Shown here piece after piece: positions 62,714 to 64,000 of a DNA stretch of 64,000 nucleotides. The DNA is from Brevibacterium limosum (GTDB lineage Bacteria; Actinomycetota; Actinomycetes; Actinomycetales; Brevibacteriaceae), in NCBI RefSeq assembly GCF_011617705.1, contig NZ_CP050154.1, positions 1,178,001-1,242,000 on the forward strand. Reading direction: 5' to 3'. A program made the position numbers and the translations under genes. Position 1 is the first letter of the stretch. Each line of letters opens with the position of its first letter. The notes beneath the pieces are model-generated. The model saw only the letters and a list, made by a program, of their open reading frames with translations. It ran no database searches and was not told the DNA's origin.

Positions 62714-63940
62714 TTATCGTCGCCCCTGCATCCGCGCCCGGACTCGCAGCCAGAGCACCACGGTGATGATGAACAGCACGATCCCGCCGGCCAGGAGGCC
62801 GAGCGCAAGGGGATTGTCCAGAGCCACACCGACGGTCTGGGAAGTCATCGACTCCTCCGACTCACCTGACTCCTGAGTCGCGGTCGCGCCACTCGAATCT
62901 GATTCGGCACCACCGGCATCACTCGAGCTTCCCGTGGCGGTCGGGTCCGCCTCGGCGGTGGCCTGAACCCCTACGGGAACGGTCTGCAGCGATTTCGGGT
63001 CCTTCTGCGCGAAATCCCATTCGAGGAGGTCAGTGGCGACCTGGCGGGAGTTGTTGTCGATGCCGAGCATCGTCGCGACCACGCGGTGTCCATCGCGTTC
63101 GGCCACGGCCACATAGGAGCCCTTCGCAGCCCGGGTGAACCCGTTCTTCAGTCCGAGCCCGCCGTCGACCTGGCCGACGATCTTCGTGTGATTCTGGATC
63201 TCGTAGCCCTTGAACTTCTCTTTCGTCTGCGGGTTCTTCCCGCCCGGGAACTTATAGGTCTCGGTCCCGATGACCTTCATCAGGTAGTCGTCCTCGCACA
63301 CCGCCCACGCGAGCTTCATGAGGTCTTCAGCGCTCGTGTACTGGCCTTTCGCATCCAGTCCCGAGGTGTTCTTCGCCTGCGTGTTCGACAGGCCCAGCTC
63401 CGCGGCTTTCTCGTTCATCAGCTTCACGGCCTTGTCCTGTCCGCCAGCGGCTCGGCCCAGAGCATTCGCCGCATCATTGGCACTCGACATCAGCATCGCG
63501 TGGAAGAGCAGATCGATGGAGTACTTGTTCGTCTGCATGAGACCGACCTTCGTCCCATCGACTTCCATGTCCTCGAACTCGGCGGTCACTTTCTTCTTCT
63601 TGTCATCGAACTCGTCGACGAGCGCCAGAGCCGTGAGCAGCTTGATCGTCGAGGCCGGAGCGTGCCGCTTCTCCACGTTCTTCGCCACATGCAGCTCCCC
63701 GGAGTCGAGGTCGCCCACGAGCCAGGACGTGCCTGTCGGCTTCGGCGGCTTCGCACCATCGCCGAGGTCGTCGGGGCTGACATACGCCGGTGCCGTCGTC
63801 TCCGCCGGCTGGGGCGCAGCCTGCGCGCGTGCGGGGGAGTGGGCGAGCTGAGCGGCGAGCACCAGCAGTGCGGCGACGATGCCGAAAACGCACATGGCCA
63901 GGGCGCGTGGTGAGGAAGCGGTCGAGCGGGTGAAACGCAT
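62714..63940 (-). CDS. D-alanyl-D-alanine carboxypeptidase (S11 / PBP5-like)
   Basis: 408-aa exported penicillin-binding protein: signal peptide (ALAMCVFGIVAALLVLAAQLA ending ARAQA), peptidase S11 domain with the SxxK serine in ASTIKLL, the SxN in SSANDAAN, and the third motif as LGLKNGFTRAAKG where KTG is usual. A Ser/Glu/Ala-rich linker leads to a C-terminal span (ALGLLAGGIVLFIITVVLWL) and a short basic tail, so it is membrane-anchored and trims stem peptides of peptidoglycan. Confidence 0.92.
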   Translation of the reverse strand: MRFTRSTASSPRALAMCVFGIVAALLVLAAQLAHSPARAQAAPQPAETTAPAYVSPDDLGDGAKPPKPTGTSWLVGDLDSGELHVAKNVEKRHAPASTIKLLTALALVDEFDDKKKKVTAEFEDMEVDGTKVGLMQTNKYSIDLLFHAMLMSSANDAANALGRAAGGQDKAVKLMNEKAAELGLSNTQAKNTSGLDAKGQYTSAEDLMKLAWAVCEDDYLMKVIGTETYKFPGGKNPQTKEKFKGYEIQNHTKIVGQVDGGLGLKNGFTRAAKGSYVAVAERDGHRVVATMLGIDNNSRQVATDLLEWDFAQKDPKSLQTVPVGVQATAEADPTATGSSSDAGGAESDSSGATATQESGESEESMTSQTVGVALDNPLALGLLAGGIVLFIITVVLWLRVRARMQGRR

Positions 63941-64000
63941 GCGCCCCAGTCTACTTTCGCCGCACTCGACGCGTCCTCAGGTTTCCCTCACTGGGACGAA

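Overview
The window is a 64 kb piece of a high-GC actinobacterial chromosome. Class Ib ribonucleotide reductase (nrdHIEF), a short tmRNA tag ending in ALAA, an actinobacterial Tad cluster and an intact, unframeshifted RF2 gene all fit. The tag AKSNNRTDFALAA and overall gene content point to Brevibacterium or a close relative; this is recognition from memory, not a database result.

Layout. 1-7.7 kb: a nucleoside uptake and salvage operon on + (binding protein cut by the window edge, ABC ATPase, two permeases, cytidine deaminase, pyrimidine-nucleoside phosphorylase, deoxyribose-phosphate aldolase). 7.8-10.7 kb: the wreck of a Septu-like defence operon (PtuA-like ATPase plus PtuB-like HNH protein), with nonsense, deletion and frameshift damage, split cleanly by an IS110-family element whose own transposase has an in-frame stop. 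10.7-16.3 kb: a catabolic island with less biased base use than its surroundings: RraA-like aldolase and GntR regulator on -, divergent from HD protein, Ldh-family dehydrogenase, MHS-type transporter and isocitrate/isopropylmalate-type dehydrogenase on +. 16.5-20.3 kb: phosphosugar mutase and purine nucleoside phosphorylase (-), which continue the nucleoside theme, then a GNAT protein. 20.3-29.1 kb: an EssC-like FtsK/SpoIIIE ATPase and a Tad pilus cluster (-). 29.1-32.6 kb: a candidate orphan small RNA, an IS1380-family insertion with a TTAG target duplication, and flavohaemoglobin. 32.6-38.4 kb: prfB, ftsE-ftsX-M23 peptidase, smpB, ssrA. 38.5-42.8 kb: small membrane proteins, a two-component system and DUF418. 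42.8-51.9 kb: two thiamine-diphosphate enzymes, a sodium:solute symporter, an agmatinase-family ureohydrolase, a PucR-type regulator and a HisC-like aminotransferase, suggesting uptake and breakdown of arginine or a guanidino compound. 52-57.3 kb: a MoxR-DUF58-VWA-TPR operon (-). 57.9-62 kb: nrdHIE and nrdF behind a pair of NrdR-like boxes. 62-64 kb: an unlisted 56-codon gene and a D-Ala-D-Ala carboxypeptidase (-).

Recurring structure outside genes: a sequence-conserved palindrome sits directly on the TAA stop codons of three unrelated genes (7.66, 37.09 and 44.74 kb) with a compensatory base-pair change; several genes appear leaderless, with a TAGAAT-like -10 box 7-9 nt before the start codon; and the octamer CGCCGAGG/CCTCGGCG is very common, including in intergenic DNA and in terminator stems. 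No CRISPR array, tRNA gene or intact prophage was seen.
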